Source of the DNA: CAXBOO01 sp963977425
Lineage (GTDB): Bacteria; Bacteroidota; Bacteroidia; Flavobacteriales_D; Luteibaculaceae
NCBI GenBank assembly: GCA_963977425.1
Contig: CAXBOO010000001.1
Span: forward strand, 62,001 to 126,000
Reading direction: 5' to 3'
Length of the DNA: 64,000 nt
Numbering within the stretch: the stretch's first letter is position 1; every line of letters starts with the position of its first letter. Shown here one piece after another: positions 36,090 through 44,595 of the stretch. Under the pieces are notes generated by a model that was not told the origin of the DNA, ran no database searches, and saw only the letters and a program-made list of their open reading frames with translations. A program made the position numbers and the translations under genes.

Positions 36090-36431
36090 TTATCGTGTAA
36101 TAACCGACTGAAGTTTTTCCATGTTTTTGGCTCTTGTAGCGTCCATTATCATGAACCAATCTATAATAGCCCAAATACCTAAACCACCACATGTCAGTAA
36201 CTTAGCAATACCAATACCGGTGTCGCCTATCATGAAACGATCGATACCCAATTGGCCACCTAAAAGTGAAACAATAAGGCTCGTAGTAGGGTCTTTGAAT
36301 TGTAAGGTTTGGATTTCGCTCCATCTAGAGTCGTCAAGAGCGATAAGTGCATCGCGAACATGTCCAACGTGATGACTTTCAAAATACTTGCCATTGGCCA
36401 TGATGAACATGTCTACTTTTTGTGCTTCCAT
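36090..36431 (-). CDS. TM2 domain membrane protein
   Basis: 113 residues. The C-terminal part (about 45-95) has two helices joined by the GGQLGIDRFMIGD turn and a GLGIWAIIDW second helix, the TM2 pattern with the conserved DRF. The N-terminal part (1-45) is polar and shows no clear domain. First gene of the TM2-DUF2752-DUF4870-M48 cluster, in one direction with little or no spacing. Upstream lies an 18-base element shared with a barrel gene 3.6 kb away. Confidence 0.85.
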   Translation of the reverse strand: MEAQKVDMFIMANGKYFESHHVGHVRDALIALDDSRWSEIQTLQFKDPTTSLIVSLLGGQLGIDRFMIGDTGIGIAKLLTCGGLGIWAIIDWFMIMDATRAKNMEKLQSVITR

Positions 36432-36456
36432 TTTTTGGTTTGATGTATTGGTTGTC

Positions 36457-36474
36457 CTACTCTTAGGCTTTTCG
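36457..36474 (-). promoter_or_regulatory. Shared leader element, copy 1 (upstream of TM2 gene)
   Basis: CGAAAAGCCTAAGAGTAG on the minus strand, 25 bases before the TM2 ATG. Nearly the same sequence, with one extra T, precedes the barrel gene at 40053-40071. Role unknown. Confidence 0.35.
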
Positions 36475-36573
36475 GTGCCGCCATAATTGAGGTTTCAACT
36501 TACAAATTCTTTTTATAATGGATGAAAAAGTTGCTTTTAACCATTTACAAGTATTTTAGGATATCTCAAACCC

Positions 36574-36951
36574 CTATTTTACCTTCCAAGGAGGATTGAT
36601 GCGGTTTTCGCCAGCATAGAAGAGTATTATTTTATGTCCGTCGGGGTCTAAAATCGATGCTTCTCGCCACAACCAAGACTGATCGGTGGCTTCGGTTTCA
36701 AATACACAACCCTTTGTTTTTAAATCCTGAATGGTGTTGTCTAAGTCCTTGCATTCGAAATAAAGAACGATGCCGTTGTCCGTCGATGTTTTATCGGCTT
36801 CATGAAGTGAAAGTGTACTCGTACCATCTGGGCAAATGAAACGACAATACCTCGGAATGGAATCGACAATTAGTGTTAGTCCTAATTGCGTGTAAAAATC
36901 AACCGATTTAGGCATGTTGGTTGTTGGTATCGTGACCTGATTCAGATTCAT
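36574..36951 (-). CDS. VOC family (glyoxalase/bleomycin resistance-like) protein
   Basis: 125 residues with a single VOC fold: the LNQVTIPTTNMPKSVDFYTQLGL opening, a short central strand region and the ASILDPDGHKIILFYAGENR end, where an E/H metal ligand would be expected. The exact enzyme (lyase, isomerase or resistance protein) cannot be told from the sequence. A TAAATTTG box overlaps the ATPase stop close to the ATG, so it may be transcribed independently and with little or no leader. Confidence 0.75.
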   Translation of the reverse strand: MNLNQVTIPTTNMPKSVDFYTQLGLTLIVDSIPRYCRFICPDGTSTLSLHEADKTSTDNGIVLYFECKDLDNTIQDLKTKGCVFETEATDQSWLWREASILDPDGHKIILFYAGENRINPPWKVK

Positions 36952-36960
36952 GTTGCAAAT

Positions 36961-37638
36961 TTAAAGTTCCAGAATATCGAGTGAATTGATGGATGAAAAT
37001 TGCTTCATATTGTGTTCTAGTTCCGCAAAATTTTCAGGCGTTACCGTTTTGGATATACGACCATTGTCTAGCACCAAAATGCTGTCGCATAAACTGCTTA
37101 GTGTAGAAAATATATGCGAGGATATCAAAAGGGTTTTTCCAGATTGTTTTAGTTGTTCAATAATGTCTATAATCAGCATATTGCTTTGAATATCAACGCC
37201 ATTGAAGGGTTCGTCTAAAATAAAAACATCATTTTTCTGAAGCAGAATTCCGAACAAGGCCAACTTTTTTTTCATGCCGGTAGAATAGCTACTAGCGTAC
37301 TGATCTAGCGGAAGATTGAAAATGTTTTTTTTGTCCAAGTCCGACACTTTTATTTCTCGGGCATTGCACAAAAGCTTAAGATATTCTCGACCCGTTGTGT
37401 GACTTAAAAACTCAGGGTTGGTACACAAATACCCCATGTGCTCTTTCAATTCTTTAGGCGAAGGGGCAATGGTTCCGGTATACGAGTTTAATCCACAAAG
37501 GCATTCGAAAAAAGTTGTTTTTCCAGCACCGTTTTCTCCAACCAAGCCGTACACTTTGCCCTTTTCTAACTGGGCAGAAATGCCGTCAAGCACTTTTTTA
37601 GAACCATATTTTTTGCTGAGATTTTCAATGCTTATCAT
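36961..37638 (-). CDS. ABC transporter ATP-binding subunit
   Basis: 225 residues. Walker A GENGAGKT (34-41), signature YSTGMKKK (118-125), Walker B VFILDEP (138-144) with catalytic E143, and the SSHIF H-loop near 174 are all in place. The D-loop is FNGVDI. Short ABC-2 type exporter ATPase. Its start overlaps the stop of the membrane protein gene by 14 bases, so the two form an exporter of unknown substrate. Confidence 0.9.
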   Translation of the reverse strand: MISIENLSKKYGSKKVLDGISAQLEKGKVYGLVGENGAGKTTFFECLCGLNSYTGTIAPSPKELKEHMGYLCTNPEFLSHTTGREYLKLLCNAREIKVSDLDKKNIFNLPLDQYASSYSTGMKKKLALFGILLQKNDVFILDEPFNGVDIQSNMLIIDIIEQLKQSGKTLLISSHIFSTLSSLCDSILVLDNGRISKTVTPENFAELEHNMKQFSSINSLDILEL

Positions 37639-38551
37639 GGGCTAGAATAGAGTTGAGGTTGTGTATTGATTGTTGGTAAAACCGGTAAATGGTGATGATC
37701 AGAAAAGGAGGAATCAACAATGATATGCCTAAAAAAATGAGCTGTGGCAGCTGTATTTCATTTGAGTAAGCAGCGTATTTGGCGAGTATTATTGCGATTA
37801 GATAGGGTAGGCTAATAAGGCAAAAACCGAGTACGAATAAAATACTGTTTGGAAAAAAATAGAGTAAGATGAATGCAGTAGGCAAGAGGAGTATTTGGTA
37901 ATAGCCAACAGCCATAAAGATTTTGTAGCGCAGAAATTGGGAGGGTGTTTTGTTGAATATCCAAACGAAGAACTGGTTTTCTGGTCGGAAGAAAAAAGAG
38001 CTTGTAGTAAAAAACGTAAGCAACAAAGTGAATAGTCCAAGGTTCAAATTATTTACCTCAACGGCTTTGTACAGTAAAAAAGCGTGAATTACAAACAGTA
38101 GAATAGATTTCCTGAAGCCAACGCTAAACTCAAATGGTTTTTGTGAAAAAGGTGTAGGTATAACGATTTGCAGGCTTTTAGCTTTAGGAAATAAAGCCAT
38201 AACGACGCTTGTACCTAGTACAAAAAGGGCGTAATAGTAATACTGAAAATAACTAAGGAAACACACAAAAGGCAGTGCCATCAACACACACTCTGTAGTT
38301 CTAATGGCAAAAGCTTTCCACTGATTGTATACCTGTTTTATTAGAAAACTTGACTGAATTCGGTGAATGTTCACTAGGCTTACAATAGCCAAAGCCGTGT
38401 AGATATACTGGTGGTACTCTAAAGTGAAGATGTAAAATGAACTACCAATAAAAAAAGCGAAAACAAGAAGTACAGCCAACAAAGGTTGAATTCCAAAATC
38501 GGTAATGCGCCGAAGGTTTCGTAAATATTGAAGTTGAAAGTAATACAGCAT
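37625..38551 (-). CDS. ABC-2-type membrane subunit
   Basis: 308 residues, with about eight hydrophobic helices and no recognisable soluble domain. There is no strong family motif, so the call rests mostly on its position directly before, and overlap with, the ABC ATPase gene. A 7-bp inverted repeat (GTTGTTA...TAACAAC) lies four bases before its start and may be regulatory. Function of the exporter unknown. Confidence 0.65.
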   Translation of the reverse strand: MLYYFQLQYLRNLRRITDFGIQPLLAVLLVFAFFIGSSFYIFTLEYHQYIYTALAIVSLVNIHRIQSSFLIKQVYNQWKAFAIRTTECVLMALPFVCFLSYFQYYYYALFVLGTSVVMALFPKAKSLQIVIPTPFSQKPFEFSVGFRKSILLFVIHAFLLYKAVEVNNLNLGLFTLLLTFFTTSSFFFRPENQFFVWIFNKTPSQFLRYKIFMAVGYYQILLLPTAFILLYFFPNSILFVLGFCLISLPYLIAIILAKYAAYSNEIQLPQLIFLGISLLIPPFLIITIYRFYQQSIHNLNSILAHDKH

Positions 38552-38554
38552 TCA

Positions 38555-38579
38555 GTTGTTAAATGTAATTTATAACAAC
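38555..38579. repeat. Short inverted repeat at the start of the ABC exporter
   Basis: GTTGTTA, an 11-base spacer, TAACAAC, directly upstream of the membrane subunit's ATG. May be an operator; may be chance in AT-rich DNA. Confidence 0.3.
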
Positions 38580-38622
38580 CTGAATTGGGATAAAGTATGT
38601 GACAAACAGTATCTGTTGCTTT

Positions 38623-39270
38623 TTATTTTTTACTTAAGCGCAGACCAAGGGTTATGGATATAACTTTGTTTATAGCCTGAAAATCATCGTCTTCTTCAGG
38701 CGAATGATTGACCAAACTTTGACCAAATGCAACGGCTAAAATGATTGAATTGTATTCTAATCCAGCACTGACTTGACCACCAAGATCTATGCGCTTAAAA
38801 TCATCAGAACCTTTTTCGCTACCCCATTTTACACTTTCATCTATATCTTGATTCCAGTTATCGTATTGCGTTGTGAATTTACCGCTTGTGCCGATGCCGA
38901 GATACAAACCTGGAGCTATAAAGAACGATGCTTTGGAATTGATTTTTATATTGATTTTGGCAGAAACGGGTATATCGATGTACAGCAACTCTATTTTTCC
39001 AGTATAGTTAGAACCGTTATAGTTCACTCCTTTAGAAGATATCGCCAATCCAGTTTCAAAAGAGATAACTTGTGTAATCGGTACATCGACAAGGGCTCCA
39101 ATATTAACACCAAGCTTCGTTTCATTGTCCTTATTGGAATTTATGTTGTTGACTTTCGCGCGTATATCGGCAATGTTTACTCCGCCCTTTATGACTACTG
39201 ACTGAGCAAAAGATGTGGATAGAGAAAGCGATAATAATGCGACGAAGAAAATTTTGATAGAGTTGTTCAT
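38623..39270 (-). CDS. Outer-membrane beta-barrel protein, paralogue A
   Basis: 215 residues from the ATG at 39270, where a signal peptide begins (MNNSIKIFFVALLSLSL, cleavage near TSFAQ); the longer frame to 39375 has no signal peptide at its end. About eight amphipathic beta-strands with PF13568-like patterns (VISFETGLAISSKG, LLYIDIPVSAKI, YLGIGTSGKF) follow. Clearly paralogous to the next gene (39390-40034). Predicted outer-membrane protein of unknown function. Confidence 0.8.
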   Translation of the reverse strand: MNNSIKIFFVALLSLSLSTSFAQSVVIKGGVNIADIRAKVNNINSNKDNETKLGVNIGALVDVPITQVISFETGLAISSKGVNYNGSNYTGKIELLYIDIPVSAKINIKINSKASFFIAPGLYLGIGTSGKFTTQYDNWNQDIDESVKWGSEKGSDDFKRIDLGGQVSAGLEYNSIILAVAFGQSLVNHSPEEDDDFQAINKVISITLGLRLSKK

Positions 39271-39302
39271 AGAGGGTTTAATAGATGCGAATGTAAAATG
39301 AA

Positions 39303-39364
39303 TAAGCGGTTTGAAAACCAGTTTGTGACAATCAAAACACAATCTAGAATTTTCAAACCGCTTA
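39303..39364 (-). repeat. Perfect 15-bp inverted repeat between the two barrel genes
   Basis: TAAGCGGTTTGAAAA at 39303-39317 and its exact complement at 39350-39364 around a 32-base loop. It lies after the upstream barrel's stop, so could act as a partial terminator or RNA stabiliser between the two paralogues. Confidence 0.6.
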
Positions 39365-39389
39365 CTTTTCCCCAAAAATGGGTTAGATA

Positions 39390-40034
39390 TTAGTTTCCAC
39401 CAAAGCGATAACCTACTGTTACAGAAATTACATTGTTGGTAGCTTTAAAACCATTTGCATCACTAGGAGCAATGTTAGCCAAACCTAAACCGTATCCAGC
39501 TCCAATTTGGAACCCACTAAATTCAGCGCCAATATTTACTTGTGCTCCATAATCTAGCCTTTTCATGTCGTCTTCAGCTTCATCAGAACCCCATTTTATA
39601 TCGTCTTCTTCCTCATCGCCACCGTCAATTTTAAATTTAGATTTTCCACTCAAGCCGATTCCTACATAAGGACCAGCAGCGATGTAAAATTTAGAATCGC
39701 GATTGATTTCGAAAGAGAACTTCGCTGTTAAAGGAATATCGGCATACAATAAATTTGTTTTTGACTCAAAACCTTCGCCTTCAACTTTACTTCCTTTTGA
39801 TGAGGCAATAAGTCCTGTTTCGAAAGAAACTACATCAGAAATAGGAATGTCTAAAGTAACACCAACGTTGAATCCGATATTCATTTTGTTATCATCGTCG
39901 TAGTTATCGTCGTCGTCTTTAGCGGTTTGGTTAGCAAGGTTTACACCTGCTTTTATTCCAAAGGTTTGGGCATAAGTTTCTGTAACAGCTCCTAGTAAGA
40001 ATACTGTTAAACAAAGAGTAAATATTTTTTTCAT
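39390..40034 (-). CDS. Outer-membrane beta-barrel protein, paralogue B, acidic loops
   Basis: 214 residues. Signal peptide (about 1-22, ending TYAQ), then a PF13568-like barrel. Related to paralogue A at many aligned positions (VSFETGL, SSKG, LLYADIPLTAKF, GPYVGIGLSGK). It carries acidic inserts absent from paralogue A (DDDDNYDDD near 37-45 and DGGDEEEDD near 142-150) that may face outward and bind cations. Upstream, a 19-base leader element is shared with the TM2 gene. Confidence 0.8.
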   Translation of the reverse strand: MKKIFTLCLTVFLLGAVTETYAQTFGIKAGVNLANQTAKDDDDNYDDDNKMNIGFNVGVTLDIPISDVVSFETGLIASSKGSKVEGEGFESKTNLLYADIPLTAKFSFEINRDSKFYIAAGPYVGIGLSGKSKFKIDGGDEEEDDIKWGSDEAEDDMKRLDYGAQVNIGAEFSGFQIGAGYGLGLANIAPSDANGFKATNNVISVTVGYRFGGN

Positions 40035-40052
40035 GAGTTTGTTTTTGTTGAG

Positions 40053-40071
40053 CTACTCTTAAGGCTTTTCG
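40053..40071 (-). promoter_or_regulatory. Shared leader element, copy 2 (upstream of barrel B)
   Basis: CGAAAAGCCTTAAGAGTAG on the minus strand, 18 bases before the barrel ATG. Matches copy 1 at 36457-36474 apart from one inserted T. Confidence 0.35.
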
Positions 40072-40303
40072 CTATCTCCTCGATTTGTGGTTCGACCCCC
40101 TGCTTATAAGCACAATATTTAGTTATAAGCGTTTATTTTGTGGTTTATGTGTGCAATAAATCCGATTAAATATATCAATAAATAATTGACGGCCAAAAAA
40201 AAGTAACGCACAAAAGATGGAATTACCCAAAAGAAGGGGCTAATTATACCGATAAATAGGTATGATGTAGAGTGAAAATGGGAAGTTTGAAAAGAAATTG
40301 ATT

Positions 40304-40756
40304 CTAAACTCCGAACTGTTGTAAATGATGATCAAGATGTTTGGAGAGTAAATTGCTCCATTGTTGGGCCGACATTGTGCCGAAAACAGGGTGTTTTTTG
40401 GCTTCAAAGTAATTTTCGCCAGCAGCAAAAGCCTGGTTTATATAATCAAGCGTTCGTTCTTTTTCAAGTTCGAAATCTCTTTCGTTGACAATAACAAAAT
40501 CAGGTGCTGTGGGAACATTCTTTTTGAAAGGCTTTTCTCCAACAACAGCATTTTTTGCGATGCTTTTGATAATGAATCGAACCAAGGCGTTGGGGCTTTT
40601 TTTGTCGTTGCTAAGCGAGGCTTCAAAGGCGGCATTGCAATGAGCCAACATTTGATCTGCTGTCATTTTCCCCCATAATCTAGCGTGGTTACTTGTTAAT
40701 GCTAATACACGCTTTTTGTAACTATTCGCTCCAGTTTCTGTTAAAATCGATTCCAT
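40304..40756 (-). CDS. DUF1569 (DinB-like fold) protein
   Basis: 150 residues. Helical pattern with LWGKMTADQMLAHCNAAFE near 27-45 and SAQQWSNLLSKHLDHHLQQF near the C-terminus; the two histidine-rich helices resemble the metal-binding four-helix bundle of DinB-like proteins, to which DUF1569 is related. Activity unknown. A TATTTTTG promoter box lies 16 bases upstream. Its stop is about 40 bases from a low-complexity gap with no gene. Confidence 0.7.
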   Translation of the reverse strand: MESILTETGANSYKKRVLALTSNHARLWGKMTADQMLAHCNAAFEASLSNDKKSPNALVRFIIKSIAKNAVVGEKPFKKNVPTAPDFVIVNERDFELEKERTLDYINQAFAAGENYFEAKKHPVFGTMSAQQWSNLLSKHLDHHLQQFGV

Positions 40757-40772
40757 AATCCTTATTGTCTAT

Positions 40773-40780
40773 CAAAAATA
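40773..40780 (-). promoter_or_regulatory. TAnnTTTG promoter box of the DUF1569 gene
   Basis: TATTTTTG on the minus strand, exact -7 match, 16 bases before the ATG; no -33 TTG at the usual distance. Confidence 0.4.
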
Positions 40781-40798
40781 GCAGAATTTGGCAATGGG

Positions 40799-43669
40799 TT
40801 ATAGGGCGATAAAATTCAGCAAAACACTCACAGGATGCAAAGCCGTTTTCCCTGAAAAATCTTTGATTTGATGTTGGCAAGAAAATCCGCTAGCAGAAAT
40901 GGTATCGGTTTTATCTGCCTTTTCTACGGCAGGTATCAACGCCAAATGAGCTATTTTTTTGGAGACTTCAAAATGCTCTTTTTCGTAGCCAAACGAACCC
41001 GCCATGCCACAGCAAGTGCTTTTTATTTCTACCACTTTGTTGTTTTTTGGAAAAGCCAAAATATCTAAGGCGTATTGGTTTTTAGACAAGGATTTTTGGT
41101 GGCAATGCCCGTGATAATGTATGGTTTGCATTTTGCCTGAGAACAAACTTTGGCTCTCAGGATGTTTTTCAAAAAACTGATGCAAATACTCTTCTACCAA
41201 CACAACACGGTTTTTCATGTTTGTCCAGAAAGTGTCGTTTGGAAATAGCGAAGTGTACTCGTCTCTAAACCCTAGAATGGCAGAAGGTTCTATGCCTATA
41301 ACCGGAATGTTTTCAGGAATATTTTGAAGCGCTTTGGCCGAGTTAATCAATTGTTTTTTAGCATCGCTAATAAGTCCTTTGCTAATAAGGGCTCTGGCAG
41401 AATTGAAATAAATGCTTTGAACAACTTCTACTCCTAGTTTTTCAAGAAGCGATACGCAGTCGTCAATCAATTTACCATTCAAATTGGCATTGAATTCATC
41501 CAGCAACAACACTACTTGTGCCTTAGTCTCACGAATATTTTGCGGTTGCGGGTGGTATACATCCATAAGAGGCAATGCTCTTTCGGTGTGTATGCCTAAA
41601 ATTGATTTGTTGATATTTCCTCTCCAACCCGTATTTCCCCAGTTGTAAAGTTTTGGAAATGACTTTAGTTTTTCGTGGATGTTGCTGCTGTAAGCAAAGG
41701 CCTTGTTTCTAAAACTCACCTTCCCTTTTTGATGATAGTATTCGGCCTTAATTTTGGCCATATCCACATTGCTAGGGCATTCGCTTTTGCACGCCTTACA
41801 AGAAATGCATAGGTCTAGTGCATCTTCTACCGCTTCGGCCACCATGGTGCTTGGTGTTTCTTGCGACAAAAAATCGCGCAATAAATTGGAGCGACCTCGG
41901 GTACTGTGCTTTTCGTCTAAAGTAGCCATGTAGCTAGGGCACATAACACCACCCGAACCTATGCTTTTTCGGCAATCGCCTGAACCGTTGCACAATTCTA
42001 CACTGCGTTGAAATCCATCGAAAGCCGACCAATCGAAAATGGTGTTTTCAGTGTCTAGGTTTTTGTATTTCCCATCGTAACGCAATTGGCTGTCCATGGG
42101 TGGAGTCGCCGTTATTTTACCTGGGTTTAAAATGTTTTTGGGATCGAATGCAGCTTTTATATCGCAGAACCATTGGTATACTTGGTCGCCATACATGAAG
42201 GGAATAAATTCTCCTCGCAATCGGCCGTCACCATGCTCGCCACTCAGGCTACCTCGGTATTGTTTTACAAGGGCAGCGATGTCTGTAGCGGTTTTTCTGA
42301 AAAGGCGTTTGCCTTCATCCGTTTTTAGGTTGATGATAGGGCGTAGATGCAATTCGCCCGTTGCAGCATGGGCATAGTGTACACAGTACAAATTGTTCAC
42401 CTTCAAGGTAGCGTTGAAATCCTCAATAAACTGAGGCAAATCGTGCACGTCTACGGCGGTGTCTTCTATAACGGGTGCCGGTTTAGCGTCGCCAGGAATA
42501 TTGGACAATAAACCCAGACCAGCTTTCCGTAAATTCCAGACTTTGGCAATATTGTCGCCATCAACATAACTGCAATGATAGGCTAAGCCGGTATCCAATA
42601 AATGCTGCTTTAATTCCGATGTTTTTTTGTCTAACTCGGCCTGAGTTTTTTCGGCAAATTCTACAATAAGAATTGCTTGAGGCTCTCCTTCAACAAAAAA
42701 GCGGTATTGACTGTAAGTCGGATGGTTTTTGGTGCAATCGAGTATATGATGATCCATCAACTCGCAAGCGGTAGGACCAAATTTTAGGGCTTCAATATTG
42801 GCCTTCAAACTTTCGTTGACGCTGTGGCTATGGACGCATACCAACCCAACTTCAGTCGGAGGTAATTCGTTGCAATGCAATTCTATTTCCGTACTAAAAA
42901 ACAAGGTGCCTTCAGAGCCCGCCAGTAAAAAGCAAAGATTGAAATCAGGACCGTTTTCAGTATAAATATTGCTTTTGGCCAAAATATCGATGGCATAGCC
43001 GGTATTGCGCCTTGTGATGCTTTCTTTTGGAAAAACATCGAGTATATGTTGTCTGTTTTCTTCCTTTGAAAGGATAGCGTGTATGGCGGCTAATGTTGTG
43101 TTGTAGGTGCTTGCTTCTGGATTTTCAATGCGCTCTAAAAACTCATTTTTAGATAATGCTTTTATGTGAGCGTATTCTCCATTGGCAAAATATCCTTTAA
43201 CTGAAACAATGTGCTCTCTAACCGAACCATAAATAAGCGACCGTGCTCCACATGAATTGTTGCCGAGCATTCCGCCCATCATACACCGGTTAGAAGTGGA
43301 CGTTTCAGGACCGAAAAACAAATTGTGTTTTTTCAACCAACGGTTTAAATCGTCTCGAATAACACCAGGTTGAACCCAAACATGGGAGTCTTCTAAATTG
43401 ACATCTAAAATGCTGCGCAAATGCCTAGATACGTCTACAATCAATCCTTTGCCTACAACTTGTCCCGCTAGAGAAGTTCCTGCGGTACGGGGCACCAATT
43501 CAATTTCATGTTTGTTGGCCCATTCAACAATGGTTTTAATGTCCTGGTCATGCTTTGGAAAAGCTACCCCAATGGGCATTTCTCTATAAGCCGAAGCATC
43601 GGTAGCGTACAATATTTTGCTGGCTAAGTCTAACTTCAGTTCGCCATCTATGGTCAGTTCCGAAAACAT
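40799..43669 (-). CDS. YdiJ-like FAD-linked oxidase with 4Fe-4S domain; predicted D-2-hydroxyglutarate dehydrogenase
   Basis: 956 residues, close to YdiJ. An N-terminal FAD-binding PCMH-type domain (about 20-250; PRTAGTSLAGQ, GNNSCGARS) is followed by an FAD-linked oxidase C-terminal domain (about 260-530; HYAHAATGELHLRP, SGEHGDGRLRGEF) and a ferredoxin-like 4Fe-4S region with CNGSGDCRKS...MCPS and CISCKACKSECP (about 560-640). The end has CCG-like cysteine motifs (HGHCHQKS; STCCGMAGSFGYE). In Pseudomonas, YdiJ oxidises D-2-hydroxyglutarate to 2-oxoglutarate. It lies 41 bases after the HglS-like gene on the same strand, which makes exactly that substrate. Confidence 0.8.
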   Translation of the reverse strand: MFSELTIDGELKLDLASKILYATDASAYREMPIGVAFPKHDQDIKTIVEWANKHEIELVPRTAGTSLAGQVVGKGLIVDVSRHLRSILDVNLEDSHVWVQPGVIRDDLNRWLKKHNLFFGPETSTSNRCMMGGMLGNNSCGARSLIYGSVREHIVSVKGYFANGEYAHIKALSKNEFLERIENPEASTYNTTLAAIHAILSKEENRQHILDVFPKESITRRNTGYAIDILAKSNIYTENGPDFNLCFLLAGSEGTLFFSTEIELHCNELPPTEVGLVCVHSHSVNESLKANIEALKFGPTACELMDHHILDCTKNHPTYSQYRFFVEGEPQAILIVEFAEKTQAELDKKTSELKQHLLDTGLAYHCSYVDGDNIAKVWNLRKAGLGLLSNIPGDAKPAPVIEDTAVDVHDLPQFIEDFNATLKVNNLYCVHYAHAATGELHLRPIINLKTDEGKRLFRKTATDIAALVKQYRGSLSGEHGDGRLRGEFIPFMYGDQVYQWFCDIKAAFDPKNILNPGKITATPPMDSQLRYDGKYKNLDTENTIFDWSAFDGFQRSVELCNGSGDCRKSIGSGGVMCPSYMATLDEKHSTRGRSNLLRDFLSQETPSTMVAEAVEDALDLCISCKACKSECPSNVDMAKIKAEYYHQKGKVSFRNKAFAYSSNIHEKLKSFPKLYNWGNTGWRGNINKSILGIHTERALPLMDVYHPQPQNIRETKAQVVLLLDEFNANLNGKLIDDCVSLLEKLGVEVVQSIYFNSARALISKGLISDAKKQLINSAKALQNIPENIPVIGIEPSAILGFRDEYTSLFPNDTFWTNMKNRVVLVEEYLHQFFEKHPESQSLFSGKMQTIHYHGHCHQKSLSKNQYALDILAFPKNNKVVEIKSTCCGMAGSFGYEKEHFEVSKKIAHLALIPAVEKADKTDTISASGFSCQHQIKDFSGKTALHPVSVLLNFIAL

Positions 43670-43710
43670 GTTTTGGTAGTTGGTTGTAGTGAATCTATGT
43701 TGTCACCTAC

Positions 43711-44517
43711 TTATTTTTGCTCTTTGGCGTCGGTGCTTTCAAAAATTTTGTCGGCACTAGCGGCAATAAATCCTTGGTATATTTCTCCATCGGCACCAGC
43801 GTATCGACGGGCAAATTCGTAGTAACAACCAGGTATTTGGTGTTGACCATCAGTAAAGTTCACATCAATTTTATCAGCCAAAATAGACGACTGTTCTAGA
43901 AGCTGTGGAGGTGTACCTTTTATTTTTCCACCAGCACTGTTGAGTACAAAGTTTTGTTCTTCTAAGAAATCGTTCAAAGACTCTAAAGTCGGGAAGTTTT
44001 TCAAAGGGTTTACATATACGGTAAAATGGTTGGCGCAATAGCCATAAACGTACAACCAAGCAGCATATTCTGACTCCTCGCGTAATTTTTCGTAGGTAGC
44101 ATAGCTGATATTATCCCAAGGTCTTCCTGCAATCACCAATTCACCTGTTTTGTAAACAGAAGGATCAACCGACTCAATAGTATCGATGATGGTTTTTTGC
44201 AATTCATCCGAAAAATGTTCAATCATCAATTCTGAGATGAAAATTTTTGGTGCAGAAGGATCGTTAGGCATTTGGTAATGCTTAGCGTACAATTTTTTTG
44301 CTTCAAAATTGTATTCACCACTTTCAACATAACCCATTTTTATGAATGGTTCTGCCAATACATCTACTCCACACAATTCATGACGAAATGTTCTTAAAGC
44401 AATGTGATCGTTTTCAATGCTCTCGCCTTTTTCGGCTAAAAGTGCATGAATTTTGTGAGAAGAAGGGCACAGTGCTTTGTGTCCAGCCCATAGTTTATCG
44501 AATATTGAGTTTTGCAT
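43711..44517 (-). CDS. HglS-like (DUF1338) 2-oxoadipate dioxygenase/decarboxylase
   Basis: 268 residues, compact DUF1338 protein. Metal ligands inferred by alignment to HglS: H38 (DHIALRTF), H164 (ANHFTVYV) and E234 (CYYEFARR); R42 lies four residues after the first histidine, the same spacing as the HglS arginine that controls substrate choice. The family uses Fe(II) and O2 to turn 2-oxoadipate into D-2-hydroxyglutarate and CO2, a late step of lysine breakdown. Transcribed directly upstream of the YdiJ-like oxidase, which would use the product. Confidence 0.8.
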   Translation of the reverse strand: MQNSIFDKLWAGHKALCPSSHKIHALLAEKGESIENDHIALRTFRHELCGVDVLAEPFIKMGYVESGEYNFEAKKLYAKHYQMPNDPSAPKIFISELMIEHFSDELQKTIIDTIESVDPSVYKTGELVIAGRPWDNISYATYEKLREESEYAAWLYVYGYCANHFTVYVNPLKNFPTLESLNDFLEEQNFVLNSAGGKIKGTPPQLLEQSSILADKIDVNFTDGQHQIPGCYYEFARRYAGADGEIYQGFIAASADKIFESTDAKEQK

Positions 44518-44595
44518 ACTATTATACTGGTTTTGCTTTTTAACTTAGAGAAGTAATATTAATGGCTAACAATTTATTAATTTAAACACATCACT

